From Ceriagrion tenellum (Eukaryota; Arthropoda; Insecta; Odonata; Coenagrionidae): a stretch of 64,000 bases of DNA. The DNA lies in the NCBI GenBank assembly GCA_963169105.1, contig OY720641.1, forward strand, positions 78,443,496 through 78,507,495. Reading direction: 5' to 3'. The position numbers were made by a program, and so were the translations under genes. Shown here piece after piece: positions 21,561 to 32,323 of the stretch. The notes below the pieces were generated by a model. The model had not been told where the DNA came from. It was given only the letters and a program-made list of their open reading frames with translations, and ran no database searches. How positions within the stretch are numbered: the stretch's first letter is position 1; every line of letters starts with the position of its first letter.

Positions 21561-23077
21561 CCAGGGAAACTGTCTCTCTTTTAATACTTTTCTCCGTTTT
21601 TCCCAATCATTCCTTCCCATTTCATTCCAAATTACATTCATGCTCTCATTCATTTACGCTCTTCTTTTCGTAGTGCTCTTAATATTCCTCAATGGCCATG
21701 TCGAGAGAACGGATGATGGTCATATAACAAAAAAGATCTATAACCAAGAATTGAGTGTTTGAGAGAAATGGTTTGACTGATATAGTCATGAACAAATATG
21801 TTGGAAGATATTCAAAAGAGGAGGAACATTTAGAGTATTGAGTACAGGAGGACATATTGAGTAATGAATGAGTAGAATGAGCCACAGTTGTGGGCAAGAA
21901 TAGGACAGTATGAAGGAAATTATTTAAGCAAAGTCACATGTAAGGACTTATCACCGAGAAACAAACTTTTTTGACTGGGTTCACGCTGAAAGGGAACTGC
22001 GCATTGAACAGGTTCAATGTTTTCTTTTACTATTCAATTCGGACAGATGCCTACAGTAGATTGCTGTATAAACTTCGAACATGGGTCTTTAATTGCTGTA
22101 TTCGATAAATCTATTTAAATTTTCTCTTTTCTGCAGAAATATTTAATTTTTACGATGTAAATTAATGAAGCAGAAATCGCTTCATGTGAGTTTGGATGTT
22201 TTCCGTCCAGTGGCCCGGAACAATTAATGCTGTGCTCCAGAAAGATGGTTGGTTCGTTAATTACTAGTGACGACGGGGCATTTTCGAAACGTGTTTTTTT
22301 TCTTCCATTGCTTTGTCATGTCTTCCCTTGTTATAAGCATAATTAGCATAATTGTCTTTGTTCAGGCCCTATTTGCCATATATTTTCCTTTACATGTTTT
22401 ATTTCTGCTCACACTGCTGGTAATTAACAAAATAAATACTTTGTATAACCATTGCAGTAGATGTTTCCCGTTTGATTATTCGGCAAATCCCTCATCAATG
22501 CTGCTTCGCATTCCGTATTAATGTAATTCACTCATTCCCAAATTTGCATCATTACAATGATTTTTGGTACTGTTTTCTCTTTTTTAATTGGTTGTGCTCC
22601 ATTACAATCACATAAACCATCCGATTTCACATTGTTGGCGCCTATCACACCAACTTAACTCCCCCATGATAAAAATTCTAAAGGTGAAACTATACATAGC
22701 TACTTCCAATGGTGGTAGTGTTATCGGTCATTTAAAAATACTTATACTCGTTTGAGTTGAATGACCAAAGGTAAGAGATATACTTACATGTTTTATTGTT
22801 TTAAATTGTGTTTGTCTACTTTAAATATCCCTGATGCTATTAATAAATTAACTAATTTTTAAGGTATTGTAGGTATGTGGTAGGTGGTTGGGCCATTTAT
22901 TCGGAATTGTAGAAGACAAATAACCCTAACAAATATTTTAGTAGACTTCGTGTACTCAAAGTAGACATGGCCGACCTAGACGTCCTAGAATGTAATGTGT
23001 AGAGCAATTGAATACAGTGAGCTATAAAATTAATGATTGAAGGCGTAATTTTGTGAAAGGTTACCGCAGACATGACA
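21561..23077. other. No gene or repeat recognised
   Basis: AT-rich. A hydrophobic 84-codon frame at 22267-22521 looks like a membrane protein by composition, but it lies in T-rich DNA and is not accepted. Confidence 0.45.
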
Positions 23078-23079
23078 AA

Positions 23080-23242
23080 AAAAATCTCTTAGTAAATTCC
23101 ACACTTGAAGTTTTTTATTACCGACCTAGGTTTTGATTGCCTTGCAACCATTTTCAAAGACCTTAAGACCAAAAGGCAATCGAAACCTAGGTTTGTAATA
23201 AAAAATTTTAAGTGTGGAATTTACTAAGAGATTTTTCTTTTT
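23080..23242. mobile_element. Foldback element 1 (inverted repeat, ~160 bp)
   Basis: AAATCTCTTAGTAAATTCC at the left is the inverse of GGAATTTACTAAGAGATTT at the right. Pairing continues inward through CACACTT, TTTTTTATTAC, ACCTAGGTTT and GATTGCC with few mismatches, so most of the element folds into one hairpin. The inner arm on the minus strand reads GGTTGCAAGGCAATC, a 6-bp stem, then AAAACCTAGGTCGGTAAT; the other arm has CGAAACCTAGGT. This matches the arm layout of the elements at 51.6, 58.1 and 63.6 kb. No coding capacity. Confidence 0.85.
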
Positions 23243-23379
23243 CTTCATGACGGTAAGCTATATTAAAAACAGCTCGGAATATAGAGGCTTGAAGAAGGAT
23301 AGTGGTTAAGCAGCAACCAGTTGTGTAAGGATATGTTACATTTGCCCTTTTTTGAGGCATTTTACTGTCAAGTACAAAT
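23243..23379. other. Spacer
   Basis: Nothing recognised. Confidence 0.4.
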
Positions 23380-23630
23380 CACATACATCTACATCTACTA
23401 AAAACTGTGCTAATCACCACTATGGGTTGTGGCACGAGGTGATTCCACACCAGGCACGAAGCCTCATCCCAGCTGAATTCAGAACGGCACACGTTCTCCC
23501 GGATGCCAGGCGCAGGCCAAAAGCAGTCACGACAACAGTGCGCGGTCAGGCCAGAAACCTGTCGATACGTACAAGAACATGCTACTATGCAGTACATTAC
23601 TTAACATTAACATACATTAGTTTCTGGTTA
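23380..23630 (-). mobile_element. Possible retroposon fragment with (TAGATG) tail
   Basis: A GC-rich 150-bp block inside AT-rich DNA ends, on the minus strand, in TAGATGTAGATGTATG. The CR1-like LINEs here end in a similar TGTAGATGTAGAT motif. The body does not match the other LINEs in the window. A SINE or LINE 3' fragment is likely, but the family is unknown. Confidence 0.4.
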
Positions 23631-24837
23631 GTATAATTAATGAGACGGATAAATAGCACCACAAGGTACTAAATTATACAAGAGTACATATATGACAACG
23701 GAAATTACTTGCGAGGTTAGTAAAAAATGATGATGTCCAGATAAGCAAAGACTTGTTATATGAGAAATACATATGGGAAATATAGGTGATTCATTGATAA
23801 ATATTGCCCCTGATGTTTCCATGATTGACTCAGGTGTATTGCCCAGGAATCATCTCGCACTATGTTATCATTTTTTAATTGTATTATTTCAAATTATCTC
23901 AGTCCATACTCTGAAGCTCTAAGGAGCAAGCACCATCATGATGTTCCGAGCTTATTTTGTGAAACCTTGAGAGGAAATCGTGTCTTAACCTTCGATGATC
24001 CTGATAACTTCTTCCCTATATTCCACACCCATCGATTATCTACGAGGCTGCAAATTCTTGTAGCGCCTCGTTCGGCGCATTTTCGATTACAGATAATTCC
24101 CAGGCCAATCTTGAATGCCAATCTTTAAGCAGTGCAGTGGATACGTCAACCTGCCAGGCACAGTGTTTGGAATGAGTTTAAAAATATTCGAGCTCCCTTC
24201 GTCTTTCATTACCTGCTCTACTTCCTCGTTAACTCCGCCAAAATTTTCCTGTTCTCACCGCCCAATATATCAAGAAATTCATTTGTTCCGCTCTTCCATC
24301 TCCCGCACTTTATCTATCCTCCTCCATTAGCCCATATAAAACGACCATCGTCTATTCTTGTCCACTTTTCTCGGAGTTCACACTTTTCTTCAAATAACAC
24401 TCCTCCCCAAATTATGCACTTCGCTAAGCTTTCCTTTGCATATGGTTACCGTCATTATATCCCTCTTATCCTCCCTCATAAAAAGGTGTGAAACCATACT
24501 GAGTGTTATCCCGATTAGAAGTGCATAGCTGTAGTTACACATACGTCTGCCAGTCGGACAAATTGACTTAGCAAAAGTCGTAGATTGTCAAATGGATTGG
24601 GTCAAAGCTTCGTTTAACATATGGGCCATACACAAACACAGCAGAAAAAGAGATTCACACATATCACCTTTTCCCTTCACCTAGGGTAAAACTTATATAC
24701 CCTCGCCATGGCGAAAGCTTGCGTTATTTGAAAATTGTTATCTGTATATAGGACTTAAGCCTTAGACAAAAAAATTATAATGCTATTTTTGTGTTAGTTA
24801 TTACACAGGCCTGCGAGATAAAATTGTTTGTTAATTA
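23631..24837. other. No gene recognised; C/T-rich stretch
   Basis: Open frames at 23862-24128 and 24132-24491 fall in pyrimidine-rich DNA (about 24200-24480) and look compositional. No conserved residues are seen. Confidence 0.45.
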
Positions 24838-25205
24838 ATAGGTGATTCTTGAAGCAATTTGGCTGCTGATTCTAGTGCAACTGACAAAAAGTTCAATCAC
24901 GTTCCAATTTAACCCAAAATGATTTGTTCGTGCAGTGTTGACAGAAAAACGGTACAATGTGAATGAGGTTATAAAACGTATTATGTCTACTTCTTCACCA
25001 CAATATAAGAATGAAACATTGCGTAATTGACTCGGCAGTATGTATTGTTGCATTGCATAAATTATTTCTGTCCGCAGTCGAAATCAGTTCTCGGTAGGCC
25101 TTTGCGTGAATGGTCTTATAAATTTGTAAGTTCTAAATCGCGATTCCTAGAAAATTTACCCTCATTTTTTACATATATTTTTATGATATAGACGAGGACT
25201 TTACC

Positions 25206-25410
25206 GGGGCCGGCGAGGTAAAGTCCTCGCCTGCTAAACCGAGGGTCTTGGGTTCGAGTCCCGTCTGGGTGGGTTTTTCACCACCCAGGGCATGGATGCG
25301 TGTCTAGTTCTGTTGGTCCGGTCCCTGGAAAACCTGATGACAGGCTCAGCAGCCTATCGGGATTCCGGGGACATACGGGCCAACAGAATCGTCCGGCAAG
25401 CAAAAAAAAA
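25206..25410 (+). mobile_element. SINE-1, array copy 1 (tRNA-derived)
   Basis: The tRNA-like head contains the pol III B box GGGTTCGAGTCCCG at about 25249-25262. The sequence GGTAAAGTCCTCGCCTGC lies in the A-box region but is degenerate. The body runs from CCCAGGGCATGGATG through CTGTTGGTCCGGTCC to GGCAAGC, followed by an A9 tail. The 13 bases before the head, CGAGGACTTTACC, are the exact inverse of GGTAAAGTCCTCG inside it, giving a hairpin at the 5' junction. SINEs are moved by LINE enzymes. Confidence 0.9.
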
Positions 25411-25774
25411 GTGATTCTTGAACCATTTTGACTGCTGATTCTAGTGCAACTGACAAAAAATTCAATCACGTTCCAATTTAACCCAAAATGATTTGTTCGT
25501 GCAGTGTTAACAGAAAAACGGTACAATGTGAATGAGGTTATAAAACGTATTATGTCTACTTCTTCACCACAATAGAAGAATGATACATTGCGTAATTGAC
25601 TCGGCAGTATGTATTGTTGCATTGCATAAATTATTTCTGTCCGCAGTCGAAATCAGTTCTCGGTAGGCCTTTGCGTGAATGGTCTTATAAATTTGTAAGT
25701 TCTAAATCGCGATTCCTAGAAAATTTACCCTCATTTTTTACATATATTTTTATGATATAGACGAGGACTTTACC

Positions 25775-25979
25775 GGGGCCGGCGAGGTAAAGTCCTCGCC
25801 TGCTAAACCGAGGGTCTTGGGTTCGAGTCCCGTCTGGGTGGGTTTTTCACCACCCAGGGCATGGATGCGTGTCTAGTTCTGTTGGTCCGGTCCCTGGAAA
25901 ACCTGATGACAGGCTCAGCAGCCTATCGGGATTCCGGGGACATACGGGCCAACAGAATCGTCCGGCAAGCAAAAAAAAA
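25775..25979 (+). mobile_element. SINE-1, array copy 2
   Basis: Appears identical to copy 1 by eye, including the 5' junction hairpin and A9 tail. Confidence 0.9.
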
Positions 25980-26343
25980 GTGATTCTTGAACCATTTTGA
26001 CTGCTGATTCTAGTGCAACTGACAAAAAATTCAATCACGTTCCAATTTAACCCAAAATGATTTGTTCGTGCAGTGTTAACAGAAAAACGGTACAATGTGA
26101 ATGAGGTTATAAAACGTATTATGTCTACTTCTTCACCACAATAGAAGAATGATACATTGCGTAATTGACTCGGCAGTATGTATTGTTGCATTGCATAAAT
26201 TATTTCTGTCCGCAGTCGAAATCAGTTCTCGGTAGGCCTTTGCGTGAATGGTCTTATAAATTTGTAAGTTCTAAATCGCGATTCCTAGAAAATTTACCCT
26301 CATTTTTTACATATATTTTTATGATATAGACGAGGACTTTACC

Positions 26344-26548
26344 GGGGCCGGCGAGGTAAAGTCCTCGCCTGCTAAACCGAGGGTCTTGGGTTCGAGTCCC
26401 GTCTGGGTGGGTTTTTCACCACCCAGGGCATGGATGCGTGTCTAGTTCTGTTGGTCCGGTCCCTGGAAAACCTGATGACAGGCTCAGCAGCCTATCGGGA
26501 TTCCGGGGGCATACGGGCCAACAGAATCGTCCGGCAAGCAAAAAAAAA
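26344..26548 (+). mobile_element. SINE-1, array copy 3
   Basis: As copy 1 with one body change (GGGGGCATACGG instead of GGGGACATACGG). Confidence 0.9.
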
Positions 26549-26912
26549 GTGATTCTTGAACCATTTTGACTGCTGATTCTAGTGCAGCTGACAAAAAATT
26601 CAATCACGTTCCAATTTAACCCAAAATGATTTGTTCGTGCAGTGTTAACAGAAAAACGGTACAATGTGAATGAGGTTATAAAACGTATTATGTCTACTTC
26701 TTCACCACAATAGAAGAATGATACATTGCGTAATTGACTTGGCAGTATGTATTGTTGCATTGCATAAATTATTGCTGTCCGCAGTCGAAATCAGTTCTAG
26801 GTAGGCCTTAGCGTGAATGGTCTTATAAATTTGTAAGTTCTAAATCGCAAATCCTAGAAAATTTACCCTCATTTTTTACATATATTTTTATGATATAGAC
26901 GAGGACTTTACC

Positions 26913-27119
26913 GGGGCCGGCGAGGTAAAGTCCTCGCCTGCTAAACCGAGGGTCTTGGGTTCGAGTCCCGTCTGGGTGGGTTTTTCACCACCCAGGGCAT
27001 GGATGCGTGTCTAGTTCTGTTGGTCCGGTCCCTGGAAAACCTGATGACAGGCTCAGCAGCCTATCGGGATTCCGGGGACATACGGGCCAACAGAATCGTC
27101 CGGCAAGCAAAAAAAAAAA
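26913..27119 (+). mobile_element. SINE-1, array copy 4
   Basis: As copy 1 but with an A tail two bases longer, which explains the 571-bp step to copy 5. Confidence 0.9.
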
Positions 27120-27483
27120 GTGATTCTTGAACCATTTTGACTGCTGATTCTAGTGCAGCTGACAAAAAATTCAATCACGTTCCAATTTAACCCAAAATGA
27201 TTTGTTCGTGCAGTGGTAACAGAAAAACGGTACAATGTGAATGAGGTTATAAAACGTATTATGTCTACTTCTTCACCACAATAGAAGAATGAAACATTGC
27301 GTAATTGACTCGGCAGTATGTATTGTGGCATTGCATAAATTATTTCTGTCCGCAGTCGAAATCAGTTCTAGGTAGGCCTTTGCGTGAATGGTCTTATAAA
27401 TTTGTAAGTTCTAAATCGCGATTCCTAGAAAATTTACCCTCATTTTTTACATATATTTTTATGATATAGACGAGGACTTTACC

Positions 27484-27688
27484 GGGGCCGGCGAGGTAAA
27501 GTCCTCGCCTGCTAAACCGAGGGTCTTGGGTTCGAGTCCCGTCTGGGTGGGTTTTTCACCACCCAGGGCATGGATGCGTGTCTAGTTCTGTTGGTCCGGT
27601 CCCTGGAAAACCTGATGACAGGCTCAGCAGCCTATCGGGATTCCGGGGACATACGGGCCAACAGAATCGTCCGGCAAGCAAAAAAAAA
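27484..27688 (+). mobile_element. SINE-1, array copy 5
   Basis: As copy 1. It is followed by the last U copy, which ends in ATTTTTATGAAATAATTATG with no SINE after it. Confidence 0.9.
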
Positions 27689-28260
27689 GTGATTCTTGAA
27701 CCATTTTGACTGCTGATTCTAGTGCAACTGACAAAAAATTCAATCACGTTCCAATTTAACCCAAAATGATTTGTTCGTGCAGTGTTAACAGAAAAACGGT
27801 ACAATGTGAATGAGGTTATAAAACGTATTATGTCTACTTCTTCACCACAATATAAGAATGAAACATTGCATAATTGACTCGGCAGTATGTATTGTTGCAT
27901 TACATAAATTATTGCTGTCCGAAGTCAGTTCTACGTAGACCTTTGCGTGAATGGATTATAAATTTGTAAATAAAGTTCTAAATCGCGATTCCTAGAAAAA
28001 ATTACCCTCATTTTTTTACATATATTTTTATGAAATAATTATGAGTGAAATATTTATGCGTAATTATGGCTCCAAGGCGTTGCCATAATTCACTCCGTAA
28101 CTTTAATTACATCTGCGATAAATTCGTAGTCAATATACACCGAATTAAAATTATAGACATTGCTAAGATAGTGTATTATGCTACTTAGGCATACAATTTG
28201 GTAAACATAATATTAGTAATGCCAATAACCTTCGTTGGTGTTCTTGGGCCCCACATAAAG

Positions 28261-29495
28261 TGTTTTATATTTGTGCGACAGCTGCGACAGTTGTTTCAGG
28301 GTAAGAAACCATCTTTCCGTTTTTGGACGCAGATGAGTTGCAGAGAACCTCAAAATCATAACGATGACTGTAAATTTTTCTCCTATGATGTGAATGACTT
28401 CAATAATAAGAAGAATATGAAGAAAATGAGACATCAGAAGTCAATTTCTTTTCTAAATTTGAATTTAACCATGGGACCTTTATCTCATAGACTAGGGGTA
28501 CCTGCACCCTTACCCCAGAAACTCGAGGTTCTCCTGAAATATCTGATAACGATGGCTCGGATTCCGATGAATTTTTTTAAGATGTTACAGACAGCAACAC
28601 ACCGGGAACCATTTCTCGGGCTTAATTGAATTTTTTAGTAAAATATTTGGGTCTTTTCAAGAATTTATCAGAAAATTAGTATCTACGTTGAAGAAAATGA
28701 AATTCTTGGCCAGTGGAGTTTCTTTTTCGTAGTACACGAGGAAAGAACACGTTGTCATCCCATTTTTCTCCATTGGAGTTAACATAGTTTACTTTCCGAT
28801 ATTCCTATTTGGTGGGAGACACTTTACATATTATGCAATGTGAACGAGTGGAGTCACTTCATTGATTCGTCAAAAAGAAGACTTAAATCAGTGCTTCTCC
28901 GTAATTATAAAATGTATGAGTCAAAACCTTACGGAATTCCAGGCATCTAAAGGAAGGGTTTGAAAAAATTAGCTTTTGTAATTTCCTAAAGCTCTCTCCA
29001 ATATTAAAGAATGTGATTCTGAATAGACCACTTTCGGTGATTTGAAAGTAATATCCATGCCTCTGAGACCACAGGGAGGATAAGCGGAGAATTCGTGGTT
29101 TTTATGTAAACTGGACAGCCGTGATAGTGGTTGAAAATAATTGGCATTTCAGAAGAAACTTAGATCTCAGAAGCAAAAATATGGTTCATGACAGTTTTAT
29201 TGACCAAAATAATGTTCTCCAGACTCCTATTAAGCTCGGATTAATGACACAATTTTTTTACGCTTTCTTTAAAGACCAAATAATGTTCTCCAGTCTCTTA
29301 TTAAGCTCGGATTAATGACACAATTTTTTTACGCTTTCTTTAAAGACAGTGAATGCTTAAAATATGTTTGTGACAATTTTCCCGTTTTGTCAGAAGCAAA
29401 ACAAAAATTTATTTCGTTGGTCCAACATTCGGAAACTTTGAAAGGGATGAAGAATATGTAACTTGCTCGGAAACAGTTCATAATGAGGCATACGT
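28261..29495 (+). pseudogene. Pseudogene of an uncharacterised multicopy arthropod protein family
   Basis: Fragments in shifting frames line up in order with a long protein I recall as multicopy and uncharacterised in many arthropods. First comes REPQNHNDDC with a following C/Y-rich stretch (28339-28400). Then PLSHRLGVPAPLP (28480-28520), which corresponds to the RPVPH-x-PVPxP block of that family. Next is the acidic SDNDGSDSDEF (about 28542-28577), then IKLGLMTQFFYAFFKD (about 29231-29275) and FPVLSEAKQKF (about 29379-29411). The region between (28630-29120) keeps only faint traces with many stops. A 71-bp tandem duplication at 29203-29346 breaks the frame. The normal C-terminal part is absent after 29495. 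The family's function is unknown to me; its copy number suggests it is mobile or carried by a mobile element. The longest surviving frame (28198-28629, 143 codons) covers the N-terminal part with a frame error. Confidence 0.7.
29203..29346 (+). repeat. 71-bp tandem duplication inside the pseudogene
   Basis: AATGTTCTCCAG ... TACGCTTTCTTTAAAGAC occurs twice with a 71-bp step (29211 and 29282) and only a few differences. It doubles the conserved KLGLM-x-F block and, not being a multiple of three, shifts the frame. Confidence 0.95.
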
Positions 29496-29689
29496 AGCTT
29501 CTGAAGAAGCTGTACAAATATCCCTCGTAATTGTAACGACCCCAAAAAAAAGTGCACTCCCTCCATTTAAATGTTTACTATTGTCCCAAAATTCTTGGTG
29601 AGGTGTAAGGGAAAGTTCCATTCGAATTTGAAGGAGATGAAGCGCAGATATGTCTCGTACGATACGCACCAGGGCAATGAGCAAAATGC
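29496..29689. other. Spacer between pseudogene and LINE
   Basis: No feature recognised. Minus-strand frames here are shadows. Confidence 0.45.
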
Positions 29690-30395
29690 CGTACCCATAC
29701 AGTGGATGGAGTAAATATAAAATCTTCAGATACAGTAAAATATCTTGGAATAACCTTAACTTCTAATAGATCGTGGGAATTTCACATTTAGAACATATGT
29801 GGCGCAGCATTAAAGGAACTAGGTTTTGTTAAAAGTTTAATAGGAAGGTCCTCGAATGAAAAGGTCAAAGAGAGATGCTACTTCGCTCTAGTTAGGCCAC
29901 ACCTCGAATACGCCGCGAGCATTTGGGACCCTGGTCAAATAGATTTAACCAAAAAAATTAATAAAATATAAAGGAAAGCAGCGCGCTTCGTTAAAAACTG
30001 CTACGAGTGTACATATAGTGTCTAACAACTTTTAGGAAATTAAGGTGGGAGCCCCTAGAGACTCTAAGGCTACTCGCTAGGCTTAGGTTGCTTGATAAAT
30101 TCTTTACTGATATTTTTAGAGCGACATACAGAATATTATCATGACTCCTTACTACATCTCTAGATGCGATAAAATAAGAGAGATACACTGCCCACAGATA
30201 TGTACAAAAACTCGTTCTTTCCGCGCACAATAAGCGACCACAATAAAAAATGTGCTCCACTAAATGCACTCCTATAATACATGTCACCATTTCAACTCCA
30301 AAAAACTTCACCTTACACGGCTGGTGACCTAACACCCCCTACCACACGCCCATGCGTCGGCTCGCGGGGTATTATGTAGATGTAGATCTAGAAAT
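29690..30395 (+). mobile_element. CR1-like LINE tail (RT C-terminal region and 3' UTR)
   Basis: One frame with a few stops gives TVKYLGITLTSNRSWEFHI, then KVKERCYFALVRPHLEYAAS and IWDP, KKINKI and RKAARFVKN-Y. This is the conserved order of CR1/jockey-superfamily LINEs after the RT domain. The 3' UTR ends in CGGGGTATTATGTAGATGTAG. The truncation at about 29690 removes the RT core. It is the most complete of three family members here (others at 2182-2995 and 46612-46690). Confidence 0.85.
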
Positions 30396-31671
30396 GATAC
30401 GTTAATATGAATTCGGATAATTCATAATAATAATCAGAGATCAGCGGCACGTAGTTCACAGTACCAAGTACCAAGAGAAGCTTTGAACTGAGACTATAAA
30501 GGAAATATAAAGACTTGTGAGTTAAATATGTACTTTTTACTTTGAGACATATTATATTCCTAAAAGTATTGGATAAATTTGATTTTTAATAGATAATTTT
30601 GCACATCATTGCAATGTAAACCAACATTTTCTCAGCAATTCATGACCTATTAATAAATTTGTTCTTTGTGAATAATTATATGCACTAGAGAAATAAACTT
30701 ATTTTTATATCAGCACATAAAACTTCATTAAAATCTGTGAAAATTTGACAAATAATTGTTTTCATCCCAAATTTTGTAGGTCTGTGTCATTACCCCAGTA
30801 AAACATCTAATTTTTGATCTTTATACAATGTAAAGACTGGATAATACTTTTTTACTAGTGCTTGAAAATATAACTTTTAATCTTATACTACGTTTTGTAC
30901 GTGCTAATATATGTAAGTAATTATGTAAATGCTTTTAACCTTTGTGCTATAATGCGTGATCGCTATCCGTTTTATGGTAGCTTGAACACTGGTACACCTT
31001 CAAGTCCACCTGGAGATACGTTCTATTCATCGTTATCAATATTAAGAGCTTCGTTGGAGTTATAGTACTTACTTATAATGACGTATGTCATACACTTATC
31101 TTATAATTTCATTACCATTTCTGCTCCCTTTCCTTTCCCGCTTCTTTGTCTCCTTTCTTTCTCATCTCCTTCGCTGACCTAAAGCCCTCGTCATTCACTC
31201 ATGCGATAGCTCTCAGGGAAAATAGGCAGATGTCCCTATAGTTCTGTAATCAGCAGCGGCTGAGCGAAGAAGTGGTCGGGAAAGGCCTCACCCGCCCTTC
31301 AATATGTGTGCGATCCAGAATTGGACCTTGTGTGACCCCAGAACGCGGGCAGACTGGAATGAATTGGTCAATGTAGACCCTCGGGTCATTCTCAATCGTT
31401 GTCCGAGAAATTCGTGGAAGACGTTTATTCGCTGGCGTAACGTCGATTCGAGGAAAAACTGGGTTCACAGAGTTGGATATTTCAAGCGGGATTAAATTCC
31501 TGCATGCTGTTTTAACGAATGAACTGAAGGCAATCGGGACTCACCGCTAGTTCATTTTTAATTAAAAGCAAGATTCGGATATTGAAGTTTTTCGCACTTC
31601 CTTCTCTTACGTACTTTTTTTATCGAAGGGAGTAACTATATTATTCAATAAAACATTATGAGACATACATA
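30396..31671. other. No gene recognised; GC-richer patch 31240-31490
   Basis: Mostly AT-rich. The patch at 31240-31490 is open in one frame on each strand, but I find no domain or splice context and do not accept either. Confidence 0.45.
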
Positions 31672-32269
31672 CAAACATATCAATCATGCCGTTCCCTTCC
31701 GGGGTAGGCAGAGTCACTAAGTTTTACTCATAAATACATATTTGTACACCTAACTCTGCTTCAATAATTTCCTCCATTCTGACCTATCCTTGCAAACCTC
31801 TTTTGCCTCATTTTCCCCCATTGCACACTGCTTCATACATGCCCTCCTGTTTTAAGACTCCTAATATTCCTCTTCCTAAGAATTTCCTCAACCACATTCA
31901 ACCACAACTTCCTTGGCCTACCTATACCTCTCGGACCATTCATTTCACTCTTATATATCTGTTTCGTTATTCGACTCTCATCCATTCTCTCCACATGGCC
32001 AAACCAACGAAGCACGCTCCTTTCATACATGTCCATTACTGGAGCATCTAACCCACATTCATTTGTTACCCACTCATTCTTGACCCTAACCATCCTACTT
32101 TTGCCGCAAACACTCCTCAGATAACTCATACCCACGGCGTTTAGTCTACTATTATGTTTATCCTGACATACCTACCCGTGTTTCACTACCATACAACAAA
32201 GTGGGGAGAAGTACACTTTCGTACGCGGCGATTTTCGCTTCCTTAGACAGGCACCTACTCCTTGATATG
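31672..32269 (-). mobile_element. LINE tail, family A copy 2
   Basis: The minus strand encodes LLYGSET, MSYLRSVCGKSRM, RSVLRWFGHVERMDESRITK and GRPRKLWLNVVEEIL, the same protein blocks as copy 1 at 1033-1636 with fewer defects. The 3' UTR carries TGCCTACCCCGGAAGGGAAC and a short TGTATG tail. Homology to copy 1 stops on the 5' side at CATATCAAGG in both copies. Confidence 0.87.
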
Positions 32270-32286
32270 CTTCACATGGTATCTAC

Positions 32287-32309
32287 AAACATTTAGATAG
32301 CTAAGGAAA
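32287..32309 (+). repeat. 23-mer also found in the loop of the adjacent foldback
   Basis: The 23 bases at 32287-32309, which include CATTTAGATAGCTAAGGAAA, recur exactly at 32423-32445, the centre of the foldback element next door. Confidence 0.9.
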
Positions 32310-32323
32310 GGGTATAAACCAAA

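Larger units (their letters stand above)
24838..28036 (+). repeat. Tandem array: six unit copies alternating with five SINE copies, ~570-bp period
   Basis: A segment U of about 365 bp, from GTGATTCTTGAA to ATTTTTATGATATAG, occurs six times. Between consecutive U copies sits one copy of SINE-1 (25206, 25775, 26344, 26913 and 27484 as starts). The step is 569 bp four times over, except 571 bp before the last SINE because its predecessor's A tail is longer. The array begins and ends with U lacking a SINE on the outer side, so the amplified unit is U plus SINE. The middle copies appear identical or nearly so, while the outer U copies carry more changes (for example GAAGCAATTTGG in the first). Each unit holds a minus-strand 114-codon open frame that crosses the U/SINE joint; it has no recognisable domain and I do not call it a gene. 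Confidence 0.95.

Noticed and set aside
25249..25262. True tRNA genes from the GGTTCGAGTCCCG boxes
   Set aside because: The A box is degenerate and no cloverleaf with acceptor stem can be formed; bodies and tails mark them as SINEs.
25278..27900. Repeated 114-codon minus-strand ORFs
   Set aside because: They cross the joint between the array unit and SINE-1, recur only because the DNA is tandemly repeated, and show no domain.
29991..30335. 114-codon minus-strand ORF
   Set aside because: Antisense shadow of the CR1-like LINE.
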